Shown here piece by piece: positions 51,942 through 60,155 of a stretch of 64,000 nt of DNA; the stretch's first letter is position 1, and every line of letters starts with the position of its first letter. The notes under the pieces are model-generated. The model did not search any database. It worked only from the letters and a program-made list of their open reading frames with translations, and was not told where the DNA came from. The DNA lies in the NCBI GenBank assembly GCA_041389885.1, contig JAWKRB010000021.1, positions 62,001-126,000 of the forward strand, in the 5' to 3' direction. The position numbers and the translations under genes are program-made. Source of the stretch: JAWKRB01 sp041389885. GTDB lineage: Bacteria > Myxococcota_A > Polyangia > Polyangiales > Ga0077539.

Positions 51942-52466
51942 ATGCCCCCCGTCGCCTCCGCCGCGTGGCGCGCGCTGATCCTCCTGCTCCAGGCCCTCGC
52001 GCCGGGCCTCATGCCCCTCGCGGTGCGCCCCGACCCCGTCACCCCGCACCTCCTCGCCGCGCGCTGCGGCAGCGCCCTCGCGCTCCTCGCGCTCCTCGCG
52101 GCGATGGTGCTCTGGCTCTCCCGCGCGCGCCGTCACGCCGTGGGCGCGCTGCTCGGGCTCGCGACGCTGGGCGCGGCGATGGCGTGCGCGCTGCGCTTCC
52201 CCTCCGCGCGCTGGCCGCTGGGCGCGGGGGTGCTGGTGGTGGGTCCCTTGCTGTGGCTGACCCTCCTCGCCGCAGCGCGCACGACCCAGCGCCCGCGGCT
52301 GCGCCTCGCGCTCACCGCGCTGTGGTTCGTCGGGCTGATGGCCGACGCCTACACGGCCCGCGGCTCGATTCGCCACGCCATGGCGCCGCCCCCCGAGGCG
52401 AGCCCGGTCGAGGCCGAGCTCCCCGACGCGACGATCCCCCTCGTCGACGCGACGCTGAGCGACTAA
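51942..52466 (+). CDS. Hydrophobic membrane protein of unknown function
   Basis: The 174 residues contain about four membrane helices, then a charged, acidic C-terminal tail. No conserved motif stands out. It begins 21 bases after the aldolase stop and ends 13 bases before the DUF423 gene, so the three genes are probably one unit. Base composition and codon use fit the neighbours. Confidence 0.6.
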   Translation: MPPVASAAWRALILLLQALAPGLMPLAVRPDPVTPHLLAARCGSALALLALLAAMVLWLSRARRHAVGALLGLATLGAAMACALRFPSARWPLGAGVLVVGPLLWLTLLAAARTTQRPRLRLALTALWFVGLMADAYTARGSIRHAMAPPPEASPVEAELPDATIPLVDATLSD

Positions 52467-52479
52467 GGATCCCTGCTCG

Positions 52480-52842
52480 ATGGCAAAGCTATGGATGACG
52501 ATCGGCGCGGTGAACGGGTTCGTCTCCGTCGCCGCCGGGGCCTTCGGCGCGCACGGTCTCAAGCGTCGGATCTCCGAGCAGATGCTCGCGCACTGGGAGA
52601 CCGCCGCGCGCTACCAGATGATGCACGCGCTCGCGCTCCTCGCGGTGGCGGCCCTCGCCGAGTCGCGGGGCGAGGCGATGAACGGCGCGGGGTGGTCGTT
52701 CACCGCGGGCATCGTGGTGTTCAGCGGGAGCCTGTATGTGCTCGCGCTCACGGGCGTGACGAAGCTCGGGATGATCACGCCCCTGGGCGGCCTCGCGCTG
52801 CTCGCGGGGTGGCTGCTCGTGCTGCGCGCGTCGCTCGCGTAG
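52480..52842 (+). CDS. DUF423 family inner-membrane protein
   Basis: The 120-residue protein has four membrane helices and the DUF423 (YgdD) signature: GAVNGFVSVAAGAFGAHGLK, HWETAARYQMMHALAL, FSGSLYVLALTG and ITPLGGLALLAGWL. The family is widespread and its function is not established. It ends seven bases before the convergent unknown gene. Confidence 0.88.
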   Translation: MAKLWMTIGAVNGFVSVAAGAFGAHGLKRRISEQMLAHWETAARYQMMHALALLAVAALAESRGEAMNGAGWSFTAGIVVFSGSLYVLALTGVTKLGMITPLGGLALLAGWLLVLRASLA

Positions 52843-52849
52843 AGGGCCC

Positions 52850-53425
52850 TCAGCGCGAGGGCACGAGCCAGCGCAGCTGCGCCCAGCCGGGCTCGCGCTG
52901 CCGCGAGACCGGGAGCGACTTGAGCCGCGTGCGCGCGTCGCCCTCGATCATCAGCCGCGCGCGGTGGTGCATGCGCCCCGCGTGCTCGACGGGCTTCTTC
53001 GCCTCGGGGCCGAGGCCGCGGAGGAACTCGCTCCCCGGCGAGAGGTCGCCCTTGCGGAGCCACTGAGGTCGCGAGGCCGCCGCGGGCTGCTCGTCGCGCA
53101 CCACGCGCTCGAACTGCTCGACGCGCACGCCCACGAAGAGAAAGCACCGGGTCGGGTCGAAGATCCCGTCGCTCACGCCGCCGATGGCGCAGTCGACGCT
53201 CCACACCTCGTCGACGAAGGCCTCCAGGGCGAGCTCGTAGCGCTGGCGGTCGGGGTCGTTGAGCTTGTGGCGGGGAACGCCCTCGCTCAGGCGCGCGTAG
53301 ACCTCGCTCGCGCTGGCGGAGGGCTCGAGGCCCAGCCGGGCGTGAAAGCGGGCGACGACGGCCTGCGCCGCGTCGGGTTCCACGGGGAGCCCGACGCAGA
53401 TGCGGTGATAGATCTCGTAGAGCAT
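52850..53425 (-). CDS. Protein of unknown function (191 residues)
   Basis: I place the start at the ATG at 53425 (MLYEIYHRIC). The sequence is soluble, mixed alpha/beta, with LYEIYHRICVGLPVEPD, ALEAFVDEVWSVDCAIGGVS and a basic C-terminal half (MHHRARLMIEGDARTRLKSL). No motif is recognised. The longer frame upstream runs under the divergent gene at 53597 and is not real. Confidence 0.6.
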   Translation of the reverse strand: MLYEIYHRICVGLPVEPDAAQAVVARFHARLGLEPSASASEVYARLSEGVPRHKLNDPDRQRYELALEAFVDEVWSVDCAIGGVSDGIFDPTRCFLFVGVRVEQFERVVRDEQPAAASRPQWLRKGDLSPGSEFLRGLGPEAKKPVEHAGRMHHRARLMIEGDARTRLKSLPVSRQREPGWAQLRWLVPSR

Positions 53426-53596
53426 GGGGTGGGGCCGAGGGCGTCTAGCACAGGGCCCCGCCGAGCCGCTACGGGACCCCGCGTCCCGCTTGCAGCGCAG
53501 GCACACCGCGGGTAGAAGTCGCGCCGCCCCATGGCGACCCTGGAACACCCCACGGGCCGCGCCGGGCGATACCCGCACGCTTGTGAGGTTTGCACC

Positions 53597-54211
53597 ATGG
53601 ACCGTCCCCGTAATGACCGTGAGCTCCGCGACTTGTTGACCTACCTCCGCGACTCGTTTCAAGACTCCGCGCGTCGTATCGACGACTACCTCGCCCGCGT
53701 CGACGGCGCCCGCCCCGAGGCCCGCCCCGAGGCCCGCCCCGAGGTCCGCCGCGAGCGCACCTGGCGGGATGACCGCGACGCGCACGGCACCCGTGACGCG
53801 CACGGCGCCCGCGACGCGGGGCCCGCCCGTGACGACCGCGCGCCCCGCGGCCCGGCCGTCGAGCGCGGCGCCGACGCGGCCCCCGGCGGCTTCGTGCACG
53901 AGTCCCTCGAGAAGCTCCGCGAGGAGGTCCGCTGGATCTCGCAGGAGGCCCCCTCGATGGACGCCCCCCTGCTGCGGCTCTACATCGAGGCCGTGACCGC
54001 CGAGACGCGCGGGCTGCAGAGCCGCGCGGGCGACCCCGCCGACGGCGACATCGCCGCGAAGATCATGCGCGCCCTCACCGCGATCGTGAGCGAGCACCGC
54101 CCCGGCCACGTGTACGGCCTCGCGCGGCACCACCAGGCCGACTGGGACGACATCGACTCGCCGCGCCCGCGGCGAGATCCGCACCTTCCCCAGCAGCGGC
54201 GGCCCCGGTGA
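53597..54211 (+). CDS. Charged protein of unknown function with short internal repeats
   Basis: GAGG stands before the ATG at 53597; 204 residues follow. Residues 1 to 35 are helical (RELRDLLTYLRDSFQDSARR), then an Arg/Asp/Pro/Glu-rich stretch with RPEARPEARPEV and repeated DAHG steps, then a helical domain (ESLEKLREEVRWISQE, DGDIAAKIMRALTAIVSEH). It has no signal. The disordered linker suggests a scaffolding or nucleoid-type role, but nothing proves it. Confidence 0.6.
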   Translation: MDRPRNDRELRDLLTYLRDSFQDSARRIDDYLARVDGARPEARPEARPEVRRERTWRDDRDAHGTRDAHGARDAGPARDDRAPRGPAVERGADAAPGGFVHESLEKLREEVRWISQEAPSMDAPLLRLYIEAVTAETRGLQSRAGDPADGDIAAKIMRALTAIVSEHRPGHVYGLARHHQADWDDIDSPRPRRDPHLPQQRRPR

Positions 54212-54250
54212 CCGAGGTCACCGCGGAGAACTGAGCCCTTCGACTCGAGC

Positions 54251-54277
54251 GGCTCCCGCGAAGCGCTCGCGGGAGCC
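54251..54277. terminator. Perfect 11-bp hairpin between convergent genes
   Basis: GGCTCCCGCGA (54251-54261) pairs perfectly with 54267-54277 across a 5-base loop, between the stops at 54211 and 54285. On the plus strand CAGAGTTT follows, a weak T-run. This is the clearest terminator-like structure in the window. Confidence 0.6.
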
Positions 54278-54284
54278 CAGAGTT

Positions 54285-54821
54285 TCACTGCACCGGGCGG
54301 CCCGCGACGAGGTTCGCGATGCCCGCTTGAATCGCAGGCTGCTCCGACATCGAGAAGCCCTCGCGCTCGCGGGCGATGATGCCCTGCCGGTCGATCCACA
54401 CCGAGAACGGCGCCGCGCGGCGGGTGTTGTAGACCGACACCACCTCGGTCTGCAGGTCGGTCACGATGGGGAACGTGATCCCCATCTGCCGCGCCCTCGC
54501 GCCGGCCTCGGAGACGGTGTCGGGGCCGTCCATCGAGATGCCCACCACCATCAGCCGGCCGCGGTACCGCTGAAAGAGCGCCTGATACACCGGGAGCTCT
54601 TGCAGGCAGGGCTGACACCACGTCGCCCAGAAGAGCACCACGACCGGCCGGCGCCGAAGGTGGTCGGTGAGGCGAAAGCGTCCGCTGAAGGTGCCCCCCG
54701 GCGCGCCGGGCAGGGCGAACTCCGGCGCCTCAGAGCCCACCGCCGCGAAGCTGGGCGGCGCGGTGAGCATGATCGTGGGGATGAGCAGGGTCATCGCGGA
54801 GAAGGTTCGTCGGTTCATCAC
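54285..54821 (-). CDS. TlpA-type periplasmic thioredoxin-like protein
   Basis: The 178-residue protein has a signal peptide ending near SFAAV and a TlpA/redoxin fold: GSEAPEFALPG, the active-site WATWCQPC (C69, C72), then VGISMDGPDT, ITFPIVTDL and the cis-Pro loop AAPFSVWIDRQG. It should act as a thiol-disulfide reductant in the periplasm. It is divergent from a Cys-rich lipoprotein gene (101 bases apart), and a second TlpA-like protein is encoded 1.2 kb away; together they point to disulfide handling of the Cys-rich products. Confidence 0.88.
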   Translation of the reverse strand: MMNRRTFSAMTLLIPTIMLTAPPSFAAVGSEAPEFALPGAPGGTFSGRFRLTDHLRRRPVVVLFWATWCQPCLQELPVYQALFQRYRGRLMVVGISMDGPDTVSEAGARARQMGITFPIVTDLQTEVVSVYNTRRAAPFSVWIDRQGIIAREREGFSMSEQPAIQAGIANLVAGRPVQ

Positions 54822-54921
54822 GGCGAGCGATGATACCGCCGTTCAGGCCAAAAGATTCATCGGCCCTCGCGCTTCGCGAAGGTTGCGGCGAACGCCAAAC
54901 TGGGATAGTGCCCGCACGGTG

Positions 54922-55974
54922 ATGGCTTTGTCCTCTCGCCTTGCTTTTGGCTTCGCCCTGGGCGCGTCGCTCCTCGGCGCGTGCTCCTCCACCACGGGCA
55001 CCGACGCGGGCGCCCCCGCCGATGTCGTGACCGCGGCCGACGTGCAGACCGCCGTCGACGTCGCCGCCGACACCGGGCCCGTCGACGCCGGCCCGCCGCC
55101 GCGCACCAACCAGCCCATCTACGCGCCCTGCGTGAACGACGGCGAGTGCGAGTCGGGCCTGACCTGCCGCACCGAGGCCGAGAGCGGCATCTCCGGCGGG
55201 CAGTGCAACCGCGAGTGCACCCGCGACGACGACTGCGTCTACCTGGGCGAGGCCCCCGCCGACGGCTACTGCACCCCGGCGACGGCGACGAACCCCCGCC
55301 GCCTCTGCCAGCGCGTGTGCGTCAACGGCATCGACTGCGAGCGGGCGGGCTTCACCTGCCAGCTCATCTCGACGCTCACGATGCTCAGGGTGTGCATCCC
55401 GGTGTGCACCCCCGACAGCTGCGTCGACGGCACCACGTGCAACCCCGCGAGCAACCGCTGCGAGCCGACGGGCACGACGCCCACGGGCCCGGCGTTCGGC
55501 GAGGCCTGCCGCGCCCCGAACGACCCGATGGCGTCGGCCGAGAACCGCTGCCCGTCGAACCTCTGCCTCGCGGAGAACAACTTCGACTCCAACATGCGCG
55601 CGGTGCCCAGCGGCTGGATCGGCGGGGGCATGTGCCTGAGCCGCTGCATCCTCCCGCAGGGATACAACAGCAGCACGCTCTGGCCCGAGCGCACGCTCCC
55701 CCGCGCGGGGTGCCCCGAGGGGGGCGTGTGCTTCCCCAACGGCACGCTCACCCGCGGCGACCTGGGGCTCTGCCTCAAGGAGTGCCGCGCGAACGGGGAC
55801 TGCCGGCCGGGCTACTTCTGCCGACAGACCTACTCGCTCGGCATGGGTCGCACGACGACCTTTCAGAACGGCTACTGCGCGCCGATCAACTGCGCGGCGG
55901 CGGGCATGACCTGCCCGGCGGGGCACACATGCCGCATGTCGAGCGCGACGGCGGGCATCTGTGTCGCCAACTGA
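54922..55974 (+). CDS. Cys-rich lipoprotein
   Basis: The ATG at 54922 gives 350 residues; a GTG stands directly before it. The lipoprotein signal ends GASLLGAC (Cys21). A D/A/V linker leads to a Cys-rich body with EGF- or dickkopf-like spacing: CVNDGECESGLTCR, CTRDDDCVYLG, CVNGIDCERAGFTC, CRANGDCRPGYFC and CPAGHTCRMSS. About 30 Cys, probably all disulfide-bonded, make it a surface-exposed small-domain chain. It heads an apparent run with a TlpA lipoprotein and an outer-membrane protein. Confidence 0.82.
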   Translation: MALSSRLAFGFALGASLLGACSSTTGTDAGAPADVVTAADVQTAVDVAADTGPVDAGPPPRTNQPIYAPCVNDGECESGLTCRTEAESGISGGQCNRECTRDDDCVYLGEAPADGYCTPATATNPRRLCQRVCVNGIDCERAGFTCQLISTLTMLRVCIPVCTPDSCVDGTTCNPASNRCEPTGTTPTGPAFGEACRAPNDPMASAENRCPSNLCLAENNFDSNMRAVPSGWIGGGMCLSRCILPQGYNSSTLWPERTLPRAGCPEGGVCFPNGTLTRGDLGLCLKECRANGDCRPGYFCRQTYSLGMGRTTTFQNGYCAPINCAAAGMTCPAGHTCRMSSATAGICVAN

Positions 55975-56049
55975 GAATCTGTGTGAGAATGCGGCACGCG
56001 CAACCCGTGCGCGACTACTTGTGACCGTCTCGGCGTCAGGAGCGATTCG

Positions 56050-56733
56050 ATGAAGTTCATCGCAGGTTCAATGATGGTCGCGCTTGCCATGGCAGGCTGC
56101 GGCGGATCCAACACCAGCCCCGCCGGCGCCGCTGACGCGGGCTCGGCCGACGTGGTGACTGCGCCTGTCGACACCGGCGCGGTGGCCGAGGACGCCGGCG
56201 CGGCGCCCGAGGACTCGGGGATGGCCGCGGAGATGTACCCCGCGGGTCCCTACGGCGCGCGCATCGGCGCGCTCTTCGAGCCCTTCAGCCTCACGGCGTG
56301 CAACCGCCAGGGCGACGAGGCCACCTGGAACTTCAACCAGCCCGACTTCTTCACGTCGAACGTGACCGTGGTGACCGTGTCGGCGATGTGGTGCGTGCCC
56401 TGCCAGGCGGAGACGCGGCAGATGCAGGCCGAGATCGTCGAGCGCTACGCGGGCATGGGCGTGCGGCTCGTGCAGGTGCTGGTGCAGGACGCGAGCTACC
56501 GCGCCATCGCGCCGAGCACCTGCAACACCTGGGTCTCTCGCTACAACCTGACCTTCCCGGTGCTCATGGACCCCACGAACGTGATGGGGATCTACTACCC
56601 GCGCGGGGCCTTCCCGGCGAACATCGTGATCGACCGCCGCGGCCGCATCCGCGCGCAGGAGTACGGCACCGAGACCGGCCTCTCGCGCATCCGCACGCAC
56701 ATCGAAGACGTGCTGGCGAATCCCAACGGCTGA
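56050..56733 (+). CDS. TlpA-like thioredoxin lipoprotein
   Basis: CAGGAG precedes the ATG at 56050 (227 residues). A lipoprotein signal ends ALAMAGC (Cys17); an acidic Ala/Asp linker follows. The thioredoxin-fold part has SAMWCVPCQAE (C115, C118), RLVQVLVQDA, FPVLMDPTNVMGIY and AFPANIVIDRRG. It is membrane-tethered, so it would act on exported proteins near the envelope. It lies between the Cys-rich lipoprotein and the outer-membrane protein, 75 bases after the first and 40 before the second. Confidence 0.88.
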   Translation: MKFIAGSMMVALAMAGCGGSNTSPAGAADAGSADVVTAPVDTGAVAEDAGAAPEDSGMAAEMYPAGPYGARIGALFEPFSLTACNRQGDEATWNFNQPDFFTSNVTVVTVSAMWCVPCQAETRQMQAEIVERYAGMGVRLVQVLVQDASYRAIAPSTCNTWVSRYNLTFPVLMDPTNVMGIYYPRGAFPANIVIDRRGRIRAQEYGTETGLSRIRTHIEDVLANPNG

Positions 56734-56773
56734 GCAGTCCCCTCTACCCTTCGCGCTGGGCTCCCACCAGAAC

Positions 56774-58759
56774 GTGCGTCATCCCCGCGGCATCGCCACG
56801 CTCCTCGCAAGCCTCGCGCTCTGCCCCGCGGCGGCGTCTGCGCAGGGTCTCGTGGCGCGGCTCCCGGGGCTCGGCCCGACGTCGTTCTCGTTCACGAACA
56901 CGACGGTCGCGCGGTATCGCGGGCAGAACTTCGACACCAACCTCCGCGACGACAACTTCGGCTCGCTGACCGAGCGCCTCGACGCGAGCGCGCTCGCGAC
57001 GCCGTGGCGGCTCTACCTCCGGGTCGACGGCTTCGTCCCGTTTCTGCACGACACCACCTGCGCGCCCAACGAGGCCGCGCTCTGCTACCTCAACTGGGAC
57101 CTCCGCCCTGGAGGCACGGGGCGCGACCGGAGCCAGCGGAGCGAGGCCGACAACGTCCTCGACAGCGTGCTCCCCGAGCGGCTCTCGCTGCGGTACCAGC
57201 GGCGCGGGCTCACCCTCGAGCTCGGGGATTTCTACCAGGTCTTCGGCCGGGGCGTGGCGCTGTCGTTTCGCAAGGTCGACCCCATCGGCCTCGACACCAC
57301 GCTCCGCGGCGGTCGCTTCGAGTACGAGCGGGGGCGGCTGACGATGCGGGCCTTCGGCGGGTTCTCGAACCCGCAGAACCTCGACCCGATCTCGCTGGGC
57401 ACCTTCGATGACCCCCGCGACCTGCTCGTGGGCGGCGCCCTGGCCGCGCGCGTGGGGCCGAACGAAGAGGTCGAGGTGAGCGGCCACGTGGTGCGCGCGA
57501 TGTTCGAGCGCATCGACGAGGGCAACCGGCAAGACGACGTCGACGTCGCGGGCTGGCGGGTGGAGGCGGCGTCGCTCTTCGGGGGAGACCTCTCGCTCTA
57601 CCTCGAGGCCAACGCCCTGCGGCGCACGCAGCGCGAGGGGCGCGCGTCGATGGACCGCTCGCTGCCGCCGTCGAACGAGCGGTACGGCCGCGCGATCTTC
57701 GCCGCCGCGCAGGTGACGCTGGGGCGGTGGACCCTCCTCGCGGAGTGGAAGGACTACACCCACTACCTCGTCGCCCCCACCGAGAGCTCGAACGTCACGC
57801 CGCGCGACGTCGGGAGGATCTACAGCACGGCGCCCTCCCTCGAGCGCGACGACCAGCGGGTGTTCACCAACGCCAACACCCGGGGCGGTCGCGTTCGACT
57901 CGACTACTCGCCGCCGGCGTCGGCGTGGATCTTCTCGCTCAACAGCGTCTTCTACGGCTGGGCCGAGACCACCGACCCCCTCGGGAACTTCCTCGACCCC
58001 TGGGACGCCGAGCACGGCTACCTCACCACGCACAGCTACCTCTCCTTTCGTCGACGCTCGCGGCCGGTGCTCACGCCGCAGGCCGGAGGGGGCGGCGGAG
58101 GCTCGCGAGCGCCGGCGCCCCAGGGCGGCGCGAACATCTCCGCGGCGGGCGTGGGCGGCGCGACGGCGACGCGGGTCGCGAGCGGCGATTTCAACCTCCT
58201 CGCGACCCTCGGGTACCGCCGCGAATTTCACGCGGGGTCGGCGTCGTCTGACGGGCGCCTCCCGCCCGCGTACGAGGCCGGAGACATCAAGCACGAGTCG
58301 CTGCAGTTCGACATCGACTACGCGTTCCCCGTGGGGGGCAACGACTCCATCGAGATCCGCCTCGACCACCGATTCGAGAGAAATTTCACCTTCGACCGCA
58401 TCGAGGGGAGCGCGCCGCTCTTCGACGCCTCGCGGGGGCTGTTCAGCACCTCGCGCGGAGGCATCGCGGTGTCGTGGTCCCACGGGCTGCCGCTGGTGGT
58501 CTCGGCGAACCTCCGCTGGGACAACACCGCCCGCGCGGTGGGCGACCGCGGCTTCTTCGACCGCGCCCTGGGCTCCAGCGAGGGCGCCCTGCTCCCCACG
58601 CTCTACCCCTCCGCCGAGGTTCGCTGGAACTTCACCGTCTCCAACTTCGTGCGGGTCTTCGGCGGGATGACCCCCGGCGGCAGGGTGTGCTCCGGCGGCG
58701 TGTGCCGAGACGTCCCGCTCTTTCAGGGCGCGGTCGCCGAGCTCGTGCTGCGCATCTGA
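56774..58759 (+). CDS. DUF6029-like outer-membrane protein
   Basis: A GTG at 56774 begins a signal peptide ending ASAQG; 661 residues. The N-terminal half has LGDFYQVFGRGVALSFRK and DTTLRGGRFEYERG, a pattern I associate with DUF6029 proteins, and the rest is a long run of amphipathic strands ending in VAELVLRI, as in large outer-membrane barrels. A Gly-rich loop (about residue 440) lies between strands. It could be a channel or a scaffold for the neighbouring lipoproteins. The DUF6029 link is from memory of motif pattern, not from a search. Confidence 0.75.
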   Translation: MRHPRGIATLLASLALCPAAASAQGLVARLPGLGPTSFSFTNTTVARYRGQNFDTNLRDDNFGSLTERLDASALATPWRLYLRVDGFVPFLHDTTCAPNEAALCYLNWDLRPGGTGRDRSQRSEADNVLDSVLPERLSLRYQRRGLTLELGDFYQVFGRGVALSFRKVDPIGLDTTLRGGRFEYERGRLTMRAFGGFSNPQNLDPISLGTFDDPRDLLVGGALAARVGPNEEVEVSGHVVRAMFERIDEGNRQDDVDVAGWRVEAASLFGGDLSLYLEANALRRTQREGRASMDRSLPPSNERYGRAIFAAAQVTLGRWTLLAEWKDYTHYLVAPTESSNVTPRDVGRIYSTAPSLERDDQRVFTNANTRGGRVRLDYSPPASAWIFSLNSVFYGWAETTDPLGNFLDPWDAEHGYLTTHSYLSFRRRSRPVLTPQAGGGGGGSRAPAPQGGANISAAGVGGATATRVASGDFNLLATLGYRREFHAGSASSDGRLPPAYEAGDIKHESLQFDIDYAFPVGGNDSIEIRLDHRFERNFTFDRIEGSAPLFDASRGLFSTSRGGIAVSWSHGLPLVVSANLRWDNTARAVGDRGFFDRALGSSEGALLPTLYPSAEVRWNFTVSNFVRVFGGMTPGGRVCSGGVCRDVPLFQGAVAELVLRI

Positions 58760-58769
58760 CCCGCCGCGC

Positions 58770-60023
58770 TCAGGGGCGCTGCTGCGCGAGGTCTTCGGGG
58801 GCCATCCAGTAGATCGTCCCGCCCTGGTCGTCGGCGATGAAGAGCCGCCCGTCCTCGTGAAACACCACGTCGGCGACGCGCCCCTGCACCCCCTGCGACG
58901 AGGTGCCGAAGCCCGTGAGAAAATCACGCCACACGCCCGTGGGGCGGCCGCTGGCGTCGACCTCGCTCCACACGACCTTGGTGTTGCGCCAGGTGGTAAA
59001 TTCACCGTGCAGCGCGACGAAGAAGCCGCCCCGGTAGGGCGACGCCCAGCGGCCGCGCTCGAAGTCCATGCCGAAGGGCGTGTCGTGCAGCGGCCAGGTG
59101 CGCAGCTCCTCGACCACCGGCGCGCAGTCGTAGCGCACGGTTCGCCCCGGGGGCGCGCTCGCCCCGCGGCCCGCGCAGCAGGGGTAGCCGTAGTCCTCTC
59201 CGTCGCGGATCACCACGAGCTTCTCGCGCCCCATGGTGCCCGTCGACGGGTCCCAGCTGTCGTCGCTGAGCTCCGCGGCGTAGCACGTCACCCCCGCGGG
59301 GTCGCAGCGGAGATACAGCGGGTTTCGATGCCCGAACGACACCGGTCGCGGGCGGAGCTCGCCGGGCACCAGGCGGTACACCGCGCCGCCGCGCCGATCG
59401 GCCGGGCCGCCGCAGGTGTACGAGCCGTACTGCCCCACGGAGACGTAGATCGCGCCGTCGGCGGCGCGGGCGAGACCGTGCGTCCACCGCTGCGCGTTGG
59501 CGAGCCCGGTGAGGTCAGCCACCCGCTCGGCGACGCCCTCGGCGCGCCGCTGGCCGGGCGCGTAGCGCAGGCGATACACCCCGTCGTTGGTCGTGTAGTA
59601 GAGCCAGCCGTCGGAGAACACCAGGCCGTGCACGTCGGGGATCCCGCCGACGAATTCCGAGGGCGCGCCGACGCCGTCGCGGTCGTCGTCGGCGATGACC
59701 AGGATCTGCCCCGCGCCCACCGGCGCGCCGCCGGGCGTGCGCGTGGCGGGCGACGCGACGAAGAGGTCGCCGCTGGGCGAGAAGGCCATCACGCGCGCGG
59801 CCCGCGCCGTCGCGAAGCGGCGCACGCAGAAGCCGTAGGGGTAGCCCACGCGGGCCACGTCAGGCGCCGGGAGGTCGCAGAAATAACGGGCCGCGGGGTC
59901 ACGGTCGAAGCTGGCGCGCTCGGGGCGAATCACGCCGCTGTCGGTCGCGCCGTCTTCGCGCACGCACCCCGCCACGAGCATCGAGAGCAGCGCGGCGCGC
60001 GAGAGGGTCTGGGCAGCAAGCAT
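58770..60023 (-). CDS. Glucose/sorbosone dehydrogenase-like lipoprotein
   Basis: The ATG at 60023 gives 417 residues and a lipoprotein signal ending LVAGC (Cys20). An ATG at 60044 is also open. The body is a six-bladed propeller of the PQQ-dependent sugar dehydrogenase family: MAFSPSGDLFVASP, DGWLYYTTNDGVYRLR, HGLARAADGAIYVSVG, SFGHRNPLY, and ADVVFHEDGRLFIADDQGG. Extra Cys pairs are unusual and suggest disulfide bracing. If PQQ binds it could oxidise sugars outside the membrane; some members have lost the activity. It is divergent from the large Cys-rich gene. Confidence 0.85.
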   Translation of the reverse strand: MLAAQTLSRAALLSMLVAGCVREDGATDSGVIRPERASFDRDPAARYFCDLPAPDVARVGYPYGFCVRRFATARAARVMAFSPSGDLFVASPATRTPGGAPVGAGQILVIADDDRDGVGAPSEFVGGIPDVHGLVFSDGWLYYTTNDGVYRLRYAPGQRRAEGVAERVADLTGLANAQRWTHGLARAADGAIYVSVGQYGSYTCGGPADRRGGAVYRLVPGELRPRPVSFGHRNPLYLRCDPAGVTCYAAELSDDSWDPSTGTMGREKLVVIRDGEDYGYPCCAGRGASAPPGRTVRYDCAPVVEELRTWPLHDTPFGMDFERGRWASPYRGGFFVALHGEFTTWRNTKVVWSEVDASGRPTGVWRDFLTGFGTSSQGVQGRVADVVFHEDGRLFIADDQGGTIYWMAPEDLAQQRP

Positions 60024-60155
60024 CGCGCCGCCACTGTCGCGCATCGCCGCGGCGCGCGGCAAGTGCCACTGGTCACGAGAGCCCCACGCGCGTAGTGGCC
60101 TCGCCTCGCTGGACCGACACGGGGGAGATGAGGCAACCTGCGCGCAGGAGCAGCC

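Noticed and set aside
50082..52562. An 826-codon frame with sdhC at its end
   Set aside because: Everything before the ATG at 50792 is antisense to the aldolase and membrane-protein genes; only the last 236 residues are a real protein.
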